Below are positions 1-11,296 of a DNA stretch of 64,000 nucleotides, piece by piece. Origin of the DNA: Margaritispora aquatica (lineage: Eukaryota > Ascomycota > Leotiomycetes > Helotiales > Discinellaceae); contig VJWN01000013.1 of the NCBI GenBank assembly GCA_007644065.1, positions 310,001-374,000 on the forward strand, in the 5' to 3' direction. Under the pieces are notes generated by a model. That model did not search any database. It was given only the letters and a program-made list of their open reading frames with translations, and was not told the origin of the DNA. The position numbers were made by a program, and so were the translations under genes. The first letter of the stretch is position 1. Every line of letters begins with the position of its first letter.

Positions 1-23
1 CGACAAAAGCCATCGAGTGGGAT

Positions 24-3000
24 CTATCTCTGCTAGGAAGAATTAGCTCATGTAAAAGGCAAGACCTTGTTTCAACTTACTCTGCCGCGTCTTCCATTGA
101 CTGGCTGCTCTTGTTGTTGCATTCCGTATCCCATACCATGCATACCGGCATATCCGTAACCACTCATGCCCATACCAACATTGCCAAATCCTGGTGGAGC
201 AAATGTGTTTTGGTTTAACATTGGACCAGGGCTTATCTGTGGCTGTGGGGGCTGGATGGGATTTGTTTGGTTCCTATAATTATCTAGTGAGGGACTGGGG
301 CTGCTGAAGCTACCAAATCCGGATTGCATGTTGGGATAGAAACTGTTCATCGATGGGGCTGCTGTACGTGCCAGAAGAGACTGTTGATATTGCAGCTGCT
401 GCATGTTCATTGGTGGAATCTGAACATTGCTTGGGTTGAACATCTGATTTTGGAGACCATAAGCTGGAAATTGACCAAGGTTCGAGTCCATGCTATCAGT
501 TCTTTGCATGTTCATGCTCATGTCAAACCCTGGCTGCTGCATCTGAGGATAGAATTGACCCCCTCCAAACTGAGGCGCTGGCATTTGTCCACTGATTTGG
601 CTTTGCTGAGATCCGGGTCGAGGACGTTCATTCGAATGTCCGTTGGCAGGATGGTCCCTGCTTGGTCCGGCACTTCCATTGCGGGTTGACAATCCCACCT
701 CATCCATCAATCGCTTATATCCCTGTGCAGGCTGTGCTTTGAGACGAAGTAAAACATTTCTGACGTTCTCCACGACTTGTGACCTAATACTCTCATCAAA
801 GAAAGGTGTAGTAAGAACCTTGAAGATCAATGTAGCTCCACAAGCGTGATCTGATAGAATTGCCTCAAGAGTCTCGTCGTTTGGCGAGAAGAACAGGGCT
901 TGGAGAATTTCGTCTCTTGCCTCTGGCTCAAGCTTTTGGTTGATGACCTTAAGAACAGTCAAGTATGCAACCTTGTGTGTGCAGAGATGAACCAAGTTGG
1001 GTACCAGTTGAGGAGCAAGGACAGTGCGGCGATTTGGGAATGTGCAGGTATCCAGGAACCAAGTCAAGAGAAGGGCGCCATTGGCATTTGTAGCCAACTG
1101 GACACTGTGGAGAGCGATAGCAGCAGCGAGCATACGTTGTTGCTCCTTGGTTGAATGGTGACTTTCGAGACAAGCGCGCATAGCTCTAGCGCCGTATCGT
1201 CCCTGGGCAATGTCCCACATCTGGCTAAGCATTGTCTCAAAGATGAAATCGTTGAAAGGAGATCCAAACTTGAGGCAGCACTGAAGAACATAATTACCAT
1301 ACTGATCGAGAAACAAGGGTACTGTATAGGCGTGCAAGTTTTGCACAATCATGCCCATCTGCTTGGGAGTCTTGCATGTATCGATAATTTTTTGTGCAGC
1401 CCATGTTCCATTCTTGTGAACACCAATTTCAGACATATGTGGAGCGATTTCTGTCAACATCGCATCTCTCATGTCATCAGAGCAATGTTCGAAGAGCTTC
1501 TGAACCACTGTATTTCCAAGATAATCAGATGCAAGCTCTGCGATCTCAGGTAACATATCGGCAGCAATGTTCTCAATCTCGGCTGGCGACCAGCTCTGGT
1601 TGTCGATCCGCTTTCTGATGTCACGGAGCTTAGGAGCATCGTGGATTCTGTTATGTGCCGGCTCAGGGATTGAAGGGATCTCGCCTTGGAAAGCGTTGTA
1701 GCTGATAGAGGCTTCAAGACTTCTGGTAATCTTGGCATTGTCCTCACCTGAGGTTGCTCCGAATTTCTTCACAATGTCTAAAATATCATTTTTCATCTCT
1801 GCAAGAGCCGGAATCGTCAACGGTGCGGTGCTAGGTCGTGAGATTACTCCTGGAGAGATTCTGTTTGGATCTCCATTCGTACCAGCAACACCTTTGGCGA
1901 ATGGGTCAGGGCTGGGAGATGGGAAAGCACCATCATGGCCTGGAGTGCCTGATGGCGAGGGAGGCTTTGCATAATTGATTCTGACTGGACCAGCACCAGG
2001 GAATATCTCTTTGCCATTCATCACCTCTTTGGCGTTCACTGCACTACTTTCATGCTCAAAGTTTATGAAACCACAATTCTTGTGTGTCAGAACGCGGGCC
2101 GAAATGATCGGTCCGTATGGCTTGAACATTTCTGTGAGGGTGGAGACAGTGGTTGATGATGGAATGCTACCAAGCCAAAGTGCTCTAGTAGGACCCTCTT
2201 GGTTATCATCAGGGTTCAAGTGTCCGTTGCCTCTGCTGTTTGAGCGTCCCATAGTTAGAGCTGCCACGGCCGCTGGAAGCTCGTCGTATTCTCGGGCCTC
2301 GGACATTGCCAGATCCTTTGCACTGATACTGTTGTCTAGCCGAGAATTACTGAGTGGATAATAGCTCTTCAACAGTCGTGAATTTGGAGACTCTAGTACA
2401 CCTGCGGTTCGTGCTCGAGGTCTGTTTGAGGATGCCTGATTCGCAAATGCTTGTACGGCCAGGTTGTGCTGTGCAATGGCAGCGTTTGTTATTTCAAGTT
2501 GCATCTGCAGCTGAGCTTGAGTAGCTTCGTATGGTGTCATACTGCCACTTGCATACTCGTCTTCCTCATCTTCGGCGTACTTTTCCTTTGCATTGACTGA
2601 ATACGATCGGAAACGGTTGGCTTTCTGTATATCCGCGATGTTTGCGAGAAATGGATGAGCCAACTGAGCGCGAGGTGGCTGAGGAGTATCAGCTAAACCA
2701 AGATAATCCAGAGTTCGCATTTGCATGTCAGTGTCTCCGGTGCCCTCCCTGGAGAATGATGATTGGGCTGGTGAGCTTTGTCCATTGGATCCTTGGCTCT
2801 GAATGCTAGCTAAAGTGGATGTTCTCTCTCGTCCCGCAGATCCCCACGGGGTAGAAAAAACAGATACACCAAAGGGGCCAGTTGTATTGGTATACTGGCT
2901 TCTCTGTGGCATTGATCCAGCTCTCAATCGAGATAGTAGAGCAGCATTGCTCATCGAGGCATGATCGCCAATTTCTCCAATAGTTGGAGATGGGCTTTTA

Positions 3001-3562
3001 AACGGGCTAGGAGAAGGAGTTGGACGGGATGTCTTCGCACCGATTGATGGAAGAGGGGTCAGGCCATTTGCTAAACCTCCTGGAGAAAAACGAGAAGGGA
3101 CGGTGCCAGCTCGTGCTCTCCTGGTTTGTGGCAGGCTCTCGGGGGTTGGGAGATGAGAAAAGTCGGGAAATCCATCTGTTGGCGATTCCGGAATGTTTTC
3201 ACGCAGAGGCGTAGAATTACCGCTTGTTGGAGGTCCCCACACATTCAAAGGCAGACCTTCCTGCTGTTGAATCTCCCGTGCCCTTGCAGATTGTTAGCTG
3301 ACATTCATGACACTTGCAAAGCTAGTTCTTACCTTTTGGAGTAAAGAGTTCTGGTACCGCCAAGTTCATGCGAGGGAGAACCGGCCCCCGATCGCGTGTT
3401 GCTAGCCATTTTGCCTGCAGAGCCCAAGCTACTGGGCAAACCGAAGGGTGATCTGAGGGCACTTCCGCTGGAAGGCTCGGTGGGTGAGTTGTTGGCTGTT
3501 GAGGCTCCTGAGCGGGGTGGCAGGTATCCCAATGTAAGGTGTTCAGATCTTGCAGATGACAT
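24..3562 (-). CDS. JSN1: RRM + Pumilio-repeat RNA-binding protein (Puf1/Jsn1 type)
   Basis: Predicted 1146-residue cytoplasmic mRNA-binding regulator. Exons read from the minus strand: 3562-3333, 3282-81 and 32-24. An RRM lies near residues 440-516 (ALWLGSIP as RNP2, NCGFINF as RNP1). Pumilio repeats follow at roughly 645-950, with helices such as LGNTVVQKLFEHC and YGNYVLQCCL. The N-terminus is Ser/Pro-rich and the C-terminus Gln/Met/Pro-rich and low in complexity. RRM followed by PUF is the hallmark of yeast Puf1/Jsn1 and Puf2, which bind mRNAs of membrane and mitochondrial proteins. The first intron (3283-3332) is canonical. A second intron (33-80, donor GTAAGT, branch CTAAT, acceptor TAG) avoids an in-frame stop at 72-74 and adds only Gln-Arg-stop. 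Without it the protein would end Val-Ser. The family call is firm; the 3' micro-exon is inferred. Confidence 0.9.
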
Positions 3563-6500
3563 TATAGATTATTCGTCCACCAAGTGTCTATCGTAACTGG
3601 TACGAGAAATGGCAGAAAGGTGTAGTCGAATGTATTGCTGTGACAAGCCTTGATCCCGCACCTTTTTGGTTGTTGATGTAGTGTGGTAAACTCGATGGAA
3701 AACCAGAGTTTTCAGAATAGCAATCGAGTGAGCGATGTGGAACTTCTGAAAGAATTTATATGTTGAATCGCCCAAATTCGGAGCTATGTGAATGACTGTG
3801 ATGGCAGATTCGTAGTGTGAATTTTGCTGTATTGACAAAGATCCGATCTATTAAAATGGTGGTCTCTTGACACTGTTGCTGATGGTGAAAATCAGCAATC
3901 GATGATATGGCTAGAAATCTCCGTTCGATGGAAGAAATGATAGATAGACCGATAGGGGTTCGGTCGTCCGTGAAGCACCAAAGTCTGCAGATGGAATGCT
4001 GAGTCGATTGGGCCTGATTAAACTTTCCTGGGCTCCAGCTGGATGATGAAGAAGGAAGGGGCTGGCGCTGGCTTCTTACTATTGACGAATATACAGACGA
4101 TCATTAATACAGAAGAAGGTTGGGAGAAGAATGGGACGCAGACGAAAACGTGGATGAAGTCGTCGTGTCCTTGAAAGGCAAAGAGGAAGAGGAACGTAAA
4201 GGAACGGGTTGAGGCTGGATTAAAAGGAGGATGGAGGAGTGAGGAGGAGGAGTAGAAGCAAAGAAGGGTTAAACAGTCGAGACGAGACAGTGCAGTGCGG
4301 TGCAGTGGTGGTAAGTGCCCTGGTGGTGGATTGGGTTACGTGCGGTGCGGTTGCAGAGTGCAGTGCGAATTGAGTGCCTGTAACCGTGAAATCGAGCTGA
4401 GGGCGAGAATCGTGGTGCGCTTACTAGTGTCGTGTTTCAGGAGCTCAGAGAAGATCCTAGCTGCTTTAAAACGTTGACAGCCCTGAACCCTCCGAATAGA
4501 GTTTGGATTGACACAAATGGACAATGATGAGAGGAACCTTTTGGGCTCCTGCTATACTAAGGTATCTGTCTTTTTGGCAAGAATAGCTACAACAGGCCAT
4601 CCTCAGAGTGTACCGGAATTATTGATGTCTGCGTTGATTTGCCGATACCTACCTACTTGGTAGGATACCAACAATAAGTAACATCATCCTCACCTAACAT
4701 GCCTAATGTGATTTCTATTTGAGTACATCCCAGAATGCAGATCTATTCAGCATAGAACAACAACACGCAAGACTACATTGGCAGTTTCATCCAGTGAAGT
4801 CTGTTGTGAATAAATCCCAAATGAACACGTCTATGGAAATTCTGTTGTACCGGTATCCCAGAAGCGCCTCCAAAACCAAAATAAAGCGTTCCTGGTTTGC
4901 ACCTGCATCTGCATGATCTTCTAAAGTCCCGCCGTCTCATCGCGTTGGTCATAAGTCCACAAACAGTTGGGATGATGAAGTGTCCACAACCTCTGTCTGC
5001 ATCGTGTCAGGTGTCCCTGGGGTATCAAGCTCCTGGAGAAGAAATGTGTTACTGCTAAAAGGGGACGACTGTGCACCTCCCTTCTTCCAAGCATTGTTGT
5101 CGGACATATATCATTATGAAGCAAGTGCTTTGCTTGCGAGGTTTGAATTAGACAGATACTCCTTCAAAGATACAATGCAATTGCTAATTGGTATTCCCCT
5201 CGTGATATTCTGCTGCTCATCGTTGCATGAACTCGTACTTTGGACAATACGAGCCACCGCGTACCGAGGGGTGTGATGTATGACGCGGAAATCGATCGAC
5301 GGCTTTCCCGGTCTCCCCTTACGCAACGCAGCCTCCCTCCCTCCATGATTCGTATTTGTTTATCGGATAGGAACATGGAAATGCCCTCAATCACTATTCG
5401 GACACTTGCAGAGCTTAAGGCATCTGTACAGCCTCCGCTTTCGATTGGTAGATCAGTGTGGTATGAGCTGATATTGCAGGTCAGCATCATATGGTGATTG
5501 GTGGTCTTGAAATATCGCAGTTGTGATATTTCTTAGTTGGTGCATCATCCCCTGATTCTGAAACGTTGGTGCCAGCTCTGTGACGGGAGGGAATTGGAAA
5601 GTTGTGCCGTGAACTCGGTAGAATGAGCCGAAAACTGCTGATCTGATCTAATAGCCCTGCCAGGCACAGGTACAGATCATCATCAAAAGGGCAACTCAGA
5701 CCGAATACTGTTTAGTATCGTCATATGCATGATCAACTCCAAGAGCCTCAATGTGGCCTTGGGAGCTTCAAGTTCGGACTTGATATGCAAGTCGTAGCGC
5801 AGCGTATTTTCTCAGGTGTCGGGCCATTGAGTTTTACAGGTGAGGTTCGCTGGACGAATCTCTCACTCACTGTGATGTGTGACTAGTAAATGTGACTGAA
5901 TAATCTCCTTGCTGCGAATTGTCATCAGTCCTATGTACTGCGCAAGCTAAGCAATTCGAGGGGAACAGAGACATATCTATTTCGGTATCAATAGTAAACA
6001 TTTCAATAAAAAGAGAAACCTAGTGTTCATACATAGCTCAATTCAGATCCTGGGCTGCCTCCCAATTAACCACTTTCATCTCGAGGATCTATGTACCCCA
6101 GGAATCTATGGTTATCTCCAGATCTACAGGATTTCAGGAAAAAGATCCCATGTACCAAGCAAGAAGGGAGAAGTAGCACTTTCGATTCAAGATGAGACTT
6201 GCGATGAACACAGGGATACATGTATAGTACCTCTATGAATTAAACCCATATCCCATACTGGCGAAAATCGAAGCTTTGGAATGTTCCACGTAACAATGCC
6301 TTGGTAGTGAATATCTAGCCAAGACTTGCTTGACTAAAGTTGCACGATTGCCGAGAATATGTAGCATAGGTAGGGACCCAAAGGTTTGATTTGAAGAGGA
6401 TAAAACCTGAGACAGTGAAGGGGTTCGAATCCAGATAAATATGTCCCTCAAAATTTGAGAAATCCACACTAACAGGTAAGGTAAGGTACCTAGCTTAGGT

Positions 6501-6707
6501 ATGAAACCACCAACCCAAATCACGTGAAATATGATACGGCTGCTGGTGGCGCCTGCGACCCCAGACATGATCCCTGCGGTAAAGTGCTGTCGTGTAGTGT
6601 GTAGTAACCATCACAACCGTTTTCAACATTACACTGTAAATTTGAATCTCCCTCATCCGATACTTTGAAGTATGAACTCACCACCCCAAAGATAGATTAC
6701 TGACGCA
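3563..6707. other. Intergenic region, divergent promoters of the Jsn1-like and SWC2 genes
   Basis: About 3.1 kb without a supportable gene. Only short ORFs occur, none with recognisable protein features. The part nearest 3563 probably holds the promoter and a long 5' leader of the Pumilio gene; 6600-6707 is upstream of SWC2. TACCTACC-type motifs occur near 4650 and 6480. A tRNA-like B-box at about 6421 was examined and rejected. Confidence 0.5.
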
Positions 6708-8651
6708 ATGACTGGCGAGCCTGTAGATACGCCGGCGCAAACAGAAGAGGATGGGAATTCAGGAAGCGGTAGTGGTAGTGGCAGCGAGAGTGATGAGGAG
6801 AAGGAAATCGAATGGCTAGTAACTTCGCGCCAAAAGCGCGTAAACGCTGGCAATCGATTGCACAATCTACTTCAACAAGAGGATCCGGACGATGATTTGG
6901 AGCTCCTGTTCCAGGAAGATGAGGACGATGCTGGTTTCTCGGATGCAGGCGCAGAGTCGGACGTTCAGATGGACTCTTCGTCTGACGAGGAAGACCAAGG
7001 CCCAGCTGCAGGCGATGACTTGGAAGGAGAAAAGGAGATACAGCGACAGGCCAAGTTAGAAAAGGTCAAGAAGCGCAAATTTGCAGGTGGAGTTCCCAAA
7101 GTATTCAAGAAAAGGGTCAAGATAGATCCTACCGCAACTCAAGCGCCGGCACCACGACCCAAGAAGAAGTCAGAACGCGCCTCATGGCTTCCCACATTAG
7201 AAGAGGCTCCAACCAGAGCATCTGGCAGAAAGAGTACTAAAATCATGAAGGAACAACTACATGCGCAAATGGTCGATCGAGAGGTCAAAAGGCTGAAGCA
7301 ACTTGCAAATATGGAAAAGGCTGCAGCTGCGAAGGAGGCTGCGAAAAAGCCGGCTTTAACACAGGCGGATCGACTAGCTGAGGCTGCGAGGGTGGAAAAG
7401 GCAAACTTCAGGAGTTTAAGCAGATGGGAGGAAGCAGAACAACAGAGGGAGGAAGAGCAAAGGACCAAATTGCTCGCTCTGAAAAATAGGACTCTGGATG
7501 GACCGGTAATCACTTCGTGGAGCGGTATGGCGGAATGGGTTGGAGGCAAACTGAAGCATGTTGGTAAAAACTTAGTAGTGGAGGAGAAGGAAAAACCTGC
7601 CCCGAGAAAGAAGAAAGTTGCGGAACCTGAAGCAGACTCGGATGCTGGATCCATCATAGGGCTACCTCCAAAAGCAGATCTTGGAGTTCCGAAGAATGAA
7701 GATCTGATCGATCCAAGCCTGCCGCGGCCGGGAGATGAAATGGCAAATGATGCTTCAAAGCCTACTTCCGCAGATGAGGAGCCCATAGTATCGAACTCTG
7801 GATTACAAGCGACACTTAAAAATGGAACTGTGGTTGAAACCCCTACGGTAGTGGAGGATATTCATAAAGCAATACCTAGCAAGCCCATAAAAGAGTTTCT
7901 CGCGCCTCCACACCTCGTGCCAGCGATGCACTACAATTATGGGCCTCCTAAATCGTCCTTCTTAGCACCGCCAGCAGGATTGCCTTTATTCGCTCCTCCT
8001 CCATCCATGCAGCATACACCTTTCTACCAGTCTGCTCCATATCACCAATTTACACAACCACTACCACAAACCCCAGCACCGTCAATACTAGATGGCTCTG
8101 CCCCAGTACCAGGTTTAGGCTACAATATACCTACGCAAATTCCAGTCTCCTCACTTTCCCCAGTCGCCTCCCATCTCAAAGATATCTCACAGCCATCTCT
8201 TCCTTCAGAACCACCCGTCCCTCCAGCTGTTGAGCATGCAGCTAGAAATTACATTATCCTCGAAAATTTCGACGAGCTTGCCATCAAAGACAAGGTTGTG
8301 CAAACACAAATTCTCTTTGGTGGTAGGAAATTTGCGAAGTGTCCTAGTAAGTGTGTTGGTCTCCCTAACAAAGCTACCATAATAATAGTAGAAACAGAAC
8401 CCCGATATGCGAACGAAAAATGCGTAATTACATCCTTACCTGCAAGGTACCGAGATCCAGATACCGGCCTGCCATATCGTGATGTCCACGCATACAAAGA
8501 GATTCAGAAGCTGAAAAGAGGGGAGTACAAATGGAGTAAGTTGCTTGGTGCCTACGTAGGAACAGGTATCTATCATGCTAGGGGTGTACCAGAACGATTT
8601 CGAGGTGCGTTGCCACCACCAAAATCTGAGCCCAAAGCCGAACTACTATAG
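6708..8651 (+). CDS. SWC2: SWR1 chromatin-remodelling complex subunit 2 (YL1/Vps72 family)
   Basis: A single-exon gene for 647 residues. YL1/Vps72/Swc2 proteins are the H2A.Z-binding subunit of the SWR1 complex, which exchanges H2A-H2B for H2A.Z-H2B dimers in the nucleus. Visible features in order: a Gly/Ser/acidic N-terminus, the conserved YL1 motif VTSRQKRVNAGNRL near residues 42-55, long Asp/Glu stretches suited to histone binding, a basic KKRKF segment and charged helices to about residue 260, then a Pro-rich linker. The YL1 C-terminal domain (about 545-610) contains PSKCVGLPNKAT and VITSLPARYRDPDTGLPY. The ATG at 6708 sits just upstream of the conserved acidic region and no intron is needed. 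Both ends of the protein carry family signatures, so the call is secure. Confidence 0.95.
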   Translation: MTGEPVDTPAQTEEDGNSGSGSGSGSESDEEKEIEWLVTSRQKRVNAGNRLHNLLQQEDPDDDLELLFQEDEDDAGFSDAGAESDVQMDSSSDEEDQGPAAGDDLEGEKEIQRQAKLEKVKKRKFAGGVPKVFKKRVKIDPTATQAPAPRPKKKSERASWLPTLEEAPTRASGRKSTKIMKEQLHAQMVDREVKRLKQLANMEKAAAAKEAAKKPALTQADRLAEAARVEKANFRSLSRWEEAEQQREEEQRTKLLALKNRTLDGPVITSWSGMAEWVGGKLKHVGKNLVVEEKEKPAPRKKKVAEPEADSDAGSIIGLPPKADLGVPKNEDLIDPSLPRPGDEMANDASKPTSADEEPIVSNSGLQATLKNGTVVETPTVVEDIHKAIPSKPIKEFLAPPHLVPAMHYNYGPPKSSFLAPPAGLPLFAPPPSMQHTPFYQSAPYHQFTQPLPQTPAPSILDGSAPVPGLGYNIPTQIPVSSLSPVASHLKDISQPSLPSEPPVPPAVEHAARNYIILENFDELAIKDKVVQTQILFGGRKFAKCPSKCVGLPNKATIIIVETEPRYANEKCVITSLPARYRDPDTGLPYRDVHAYKEIQKLKRGEYKWSKLLGAYVGTGIYHARGVPERFRGALPPPKSEPKAELL

Positions 8652-9074
8652 GAGACCGAGGCATTGTAGAGTTCTCTAAAAGACTGCCTATGATTGCATG
8701 AATTGTACGAGTAGCATTACCTAATGAATGTAACATATCTTTGCAAACCTCTTACCCACATAATTGCTCGGACGAGTCAGATCGACCTCCAATCCGCATT
8801 GGCAGACTGTTGGTCACGTGGGCATAATCTTTCTGCAACTTACCTACCTTAGGCGGGCATGTTTGGTTGGCTGAATTCTCCTTCTCAAGGCAACAATTGT
8901 GTCATTCCCTATATATTGTGTAATTTTCTTCGCTTCTCAGATTCAGATCTTCACACTGTCTTCTCATTTAAACTAAAATTCAAATCCGTTTCGTTTGTCG
9001 TTCCTAGCACCAACATCATCAAAATCCTAATTCAACTTACCTTACCTCCTCCTCCAAGATTCCAAGAAACCAAA
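8652..9074 (+). other. Intergenic region upstream of the DUF4419 gene
   Basis: About 420 bp with the 3' end of SWC2 and the promoter and 5' leader of the DUF4419 gene. The last 100 bases are pyrimidine-rich (runs such as CTTACCTCCTCCTCC), common before fungal start codons. An open frame extends upstream of 9075 to 8859 but lacks family resemblance, so it is treated as leader. Confidence 0.5.
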
Positions 9075-10525
9075 ATGCGAACTGCTCCAGGAATTACCAT
9101 ATACCCCGCTCCTCACGGTGCTAACGCCATCTCTCGTCCTGCCACGACCAACGTTACCGCGCTTCAACTCCTGCCTGCTGCCGAGGTCAAGAACGTAAAG
9201 GGTGGTAACATCATCCAAACCTCCTTCACTGATCTCGATTCTGACCCGAACGAGTTTGTGCAAGGATGCCAAAATGGTTTTGTTGACACTTGTGTGAAAG
9301 CTTACAATGCCCATCATAGACTTGTCATCCGACCTGATGATGTTTGGTGCGCTATCTTAGCGCAATTAAACATTTATATCAACAAGAATGCAGAGGAGCT
9401 CAGATATATGTTTGTAGCTCACGAAGGGCAAAAAGAGTTGACTATTGAGGCAGACAAGGAAATTGCGGGAACCGCACTGATGGGTGTTGATTATGGAAAG
9501 TTTTCGTAAGTAGAAATCTCTGATGCGGCAGTTGAGCATCATCTTGGTCTTTGAAAAATCGTATGGCTAACATGTTATAGATACAAAATGTCTCAGCTCC
9601 TAGCATCCAACCTTAAAGACCCAACACTTCTTGAATTTTTCCTCCCCAAGTTCACCACAACTCTCAAGTCCGACCAAGCTGTTGCTAGTATTCTCATGAT
9701 GTCGACCATGCAAAAATATTTTTCATTTACTTGTTCTACATGCTGCGGTCTCCCATCGGTAACTCTCTTGGGTCAGCTTTCGGATTGGACGCAGTTGCTA
9801 GAGAAAGCAGAGCGCTTGCCTAGCTTTGGCGGTGACTGTGTGACTTGGCACAGTCTCCTGTTGCCTGTACTTGAAAGATTTGTGAGCTCTTACAAAGCCC
9901 CTGAGTCACAAGAGACGATGGACTTTTGGCAGAAGATCGCACACTACTACAACATGGGATCTGGGCCTACTTACCTGAGTGTAAGTATTCCTTCTCTTCT
10001 CCAATATGGGATTCTGTATGCTAACATATCACGCAGGGATGGATAACAGCCTTCTGCTTCTGGGACATCGATGGCAAAGTCATCTACAATCCTAAGAATA
10101 ACAATCCACGTCCAGCCATTACACGACCCCTAACAGAATACGAACTAGAGCGCGAGGAGTACGATCCAGTACTGACGCTCGGTTCGGCTCGATACCACCA
10201 AGTGAGCACCGACGAGATTCCTCCCGGCTGGGCCAGCGTCCCTGTGAAAATTGACAACAATGGCGACGTCACGAAGAGCGTTATGGTCGCCGGGCTTGTG
10301 GGAAGGAGATGCACTTCTAGTGGCGAGGAGTTACATTCGTATAAGACTAGCGGAAAAGGGGTTAAGACGGATTTTGATACCATGCAACCAGAGAGTGGGT
10401 GGTGGATATATGAAGTTTTGTCAAAAGAGGAGAAGCAAGCTGTGTGGGACGCTAAAAATGCTGCTTTGGAGAAGGAGATGGGCAGGCCATCCCAGGCATG
10501 GGAACGTGGCTGGGAGTATGAGTGA
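9075..10525 (+). CDS. DUF4419 domain protein, function unknown
   Basis: Three exons, 9075-9505, 9581-9980 and 10037-10525, joined by canonical introns (GTAAGT donors; GCTAAC branch points; TAG and CAG acceptors), give 439 residues. The protein fits the DUF4419 family in length and motifs: NGFVDTCVKAYNAHHRLVI, then RPDDVWCAILAQL, then ITAFCFWDIDGKV early in exon 3. DUF4419 proteins occur widely in fungi and some bacteria; no biochemical role is established that I know of. There is no signal peptide and no membrane segment, so a soluble intracellular protein is likely. Two CysCys-type residues in TCSTCCGLPS (exon 2) could bind metal, but that is speculation. The chosen ATG precedes the first conserved block; an upstream in-frame extension to 8859 looks like untranslated leader. 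Family call good, function unknown. Confidence 0.85.
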
Positions 10526-11296
10526 GAAGCTGATTGATTAGGGGGTACTCGTTGAGTTAGTCTGTAGTTGTCGTTTGATTTCTCGCCAAGGTTAATGAAC
10601 GAGTATCTACTATAGTTGGAAATTCAAGGCAATGGCTTAGCTAATTCTCAGGGAGCGATTTTAATCAACCTCGCTTCGTCAATTCTGCCCTTCGTTCTCA
10701 CTTAGTTAAGCGAATAGTGAATCCATCCCACAACAAAAACCTACCAAGACGAAATCTAATCTCGAGAGAATTCAAAGTGTTTCCAACAGCACATACTACT
10801 GACCACCATACGTGAGGTCCAACCAGTTGGTAGTAGTACTATCCAATAAGCACCTGCCCACTTCATCTCGTGTCGCCCACTCTGCAGTGATATTACAAGA
10901 GTCGTATACCTCTACATTGAAATATACCCAATATTCTTGATAACCACTCTTGAAATCACTGCTTTTCTGTTTTGCTTTAAGACCCTCGGAGTTAGATTTC
11001 AAGATGGAATGCGTTGTGAAGTTATGATGCATGTAAAGCTAGTTTTGGGATGAAAATGCCAAGAGTGACTGATTCATTCAGTTATGGTTACAGCTTCGCT
11101 CACTAACATAACACTCCCTACCCTAGAACAGTAGTCTTTTAAACCCCAAAGCAGGACTTTTACGCCTAGCCCAAATTCCGTGAGATGCGAAGACGTAACA
11201 GCATCGTGAAATTAGAATATCCTCGCTTAAATCCCTCTTCACAAATCCACACAACAACAAACCACCACCTTCAACCAACACCAACACTAACATCAC
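10526..11296. other. Convergent intergenic region
   Basis: About 770 bp between the 3' ends of the DUF4419 gene (+) and the hydrolase gene (-). A+T-rich, with short ORFs lacking recognisable features (for example the minus-strand frame at 10796-11032). It should hold both 3' UTRs; nothing else is seen. Confidence 0.5.

Noticed and set aside
6355..6440. tRNA-like A- and B-box motifs (TAGCATAGGTAGG, GGTTCGAATCC)
   Set aside because: The T-arm does not pair on either strand and no acceptor stem is found, so it is not a tRNA gene.
7139..7786. 215-residue minus-strand ORF
   Set aside because: Antisense shadow of SWC2, caused by its Lys/Glu/Ala-rich codons.
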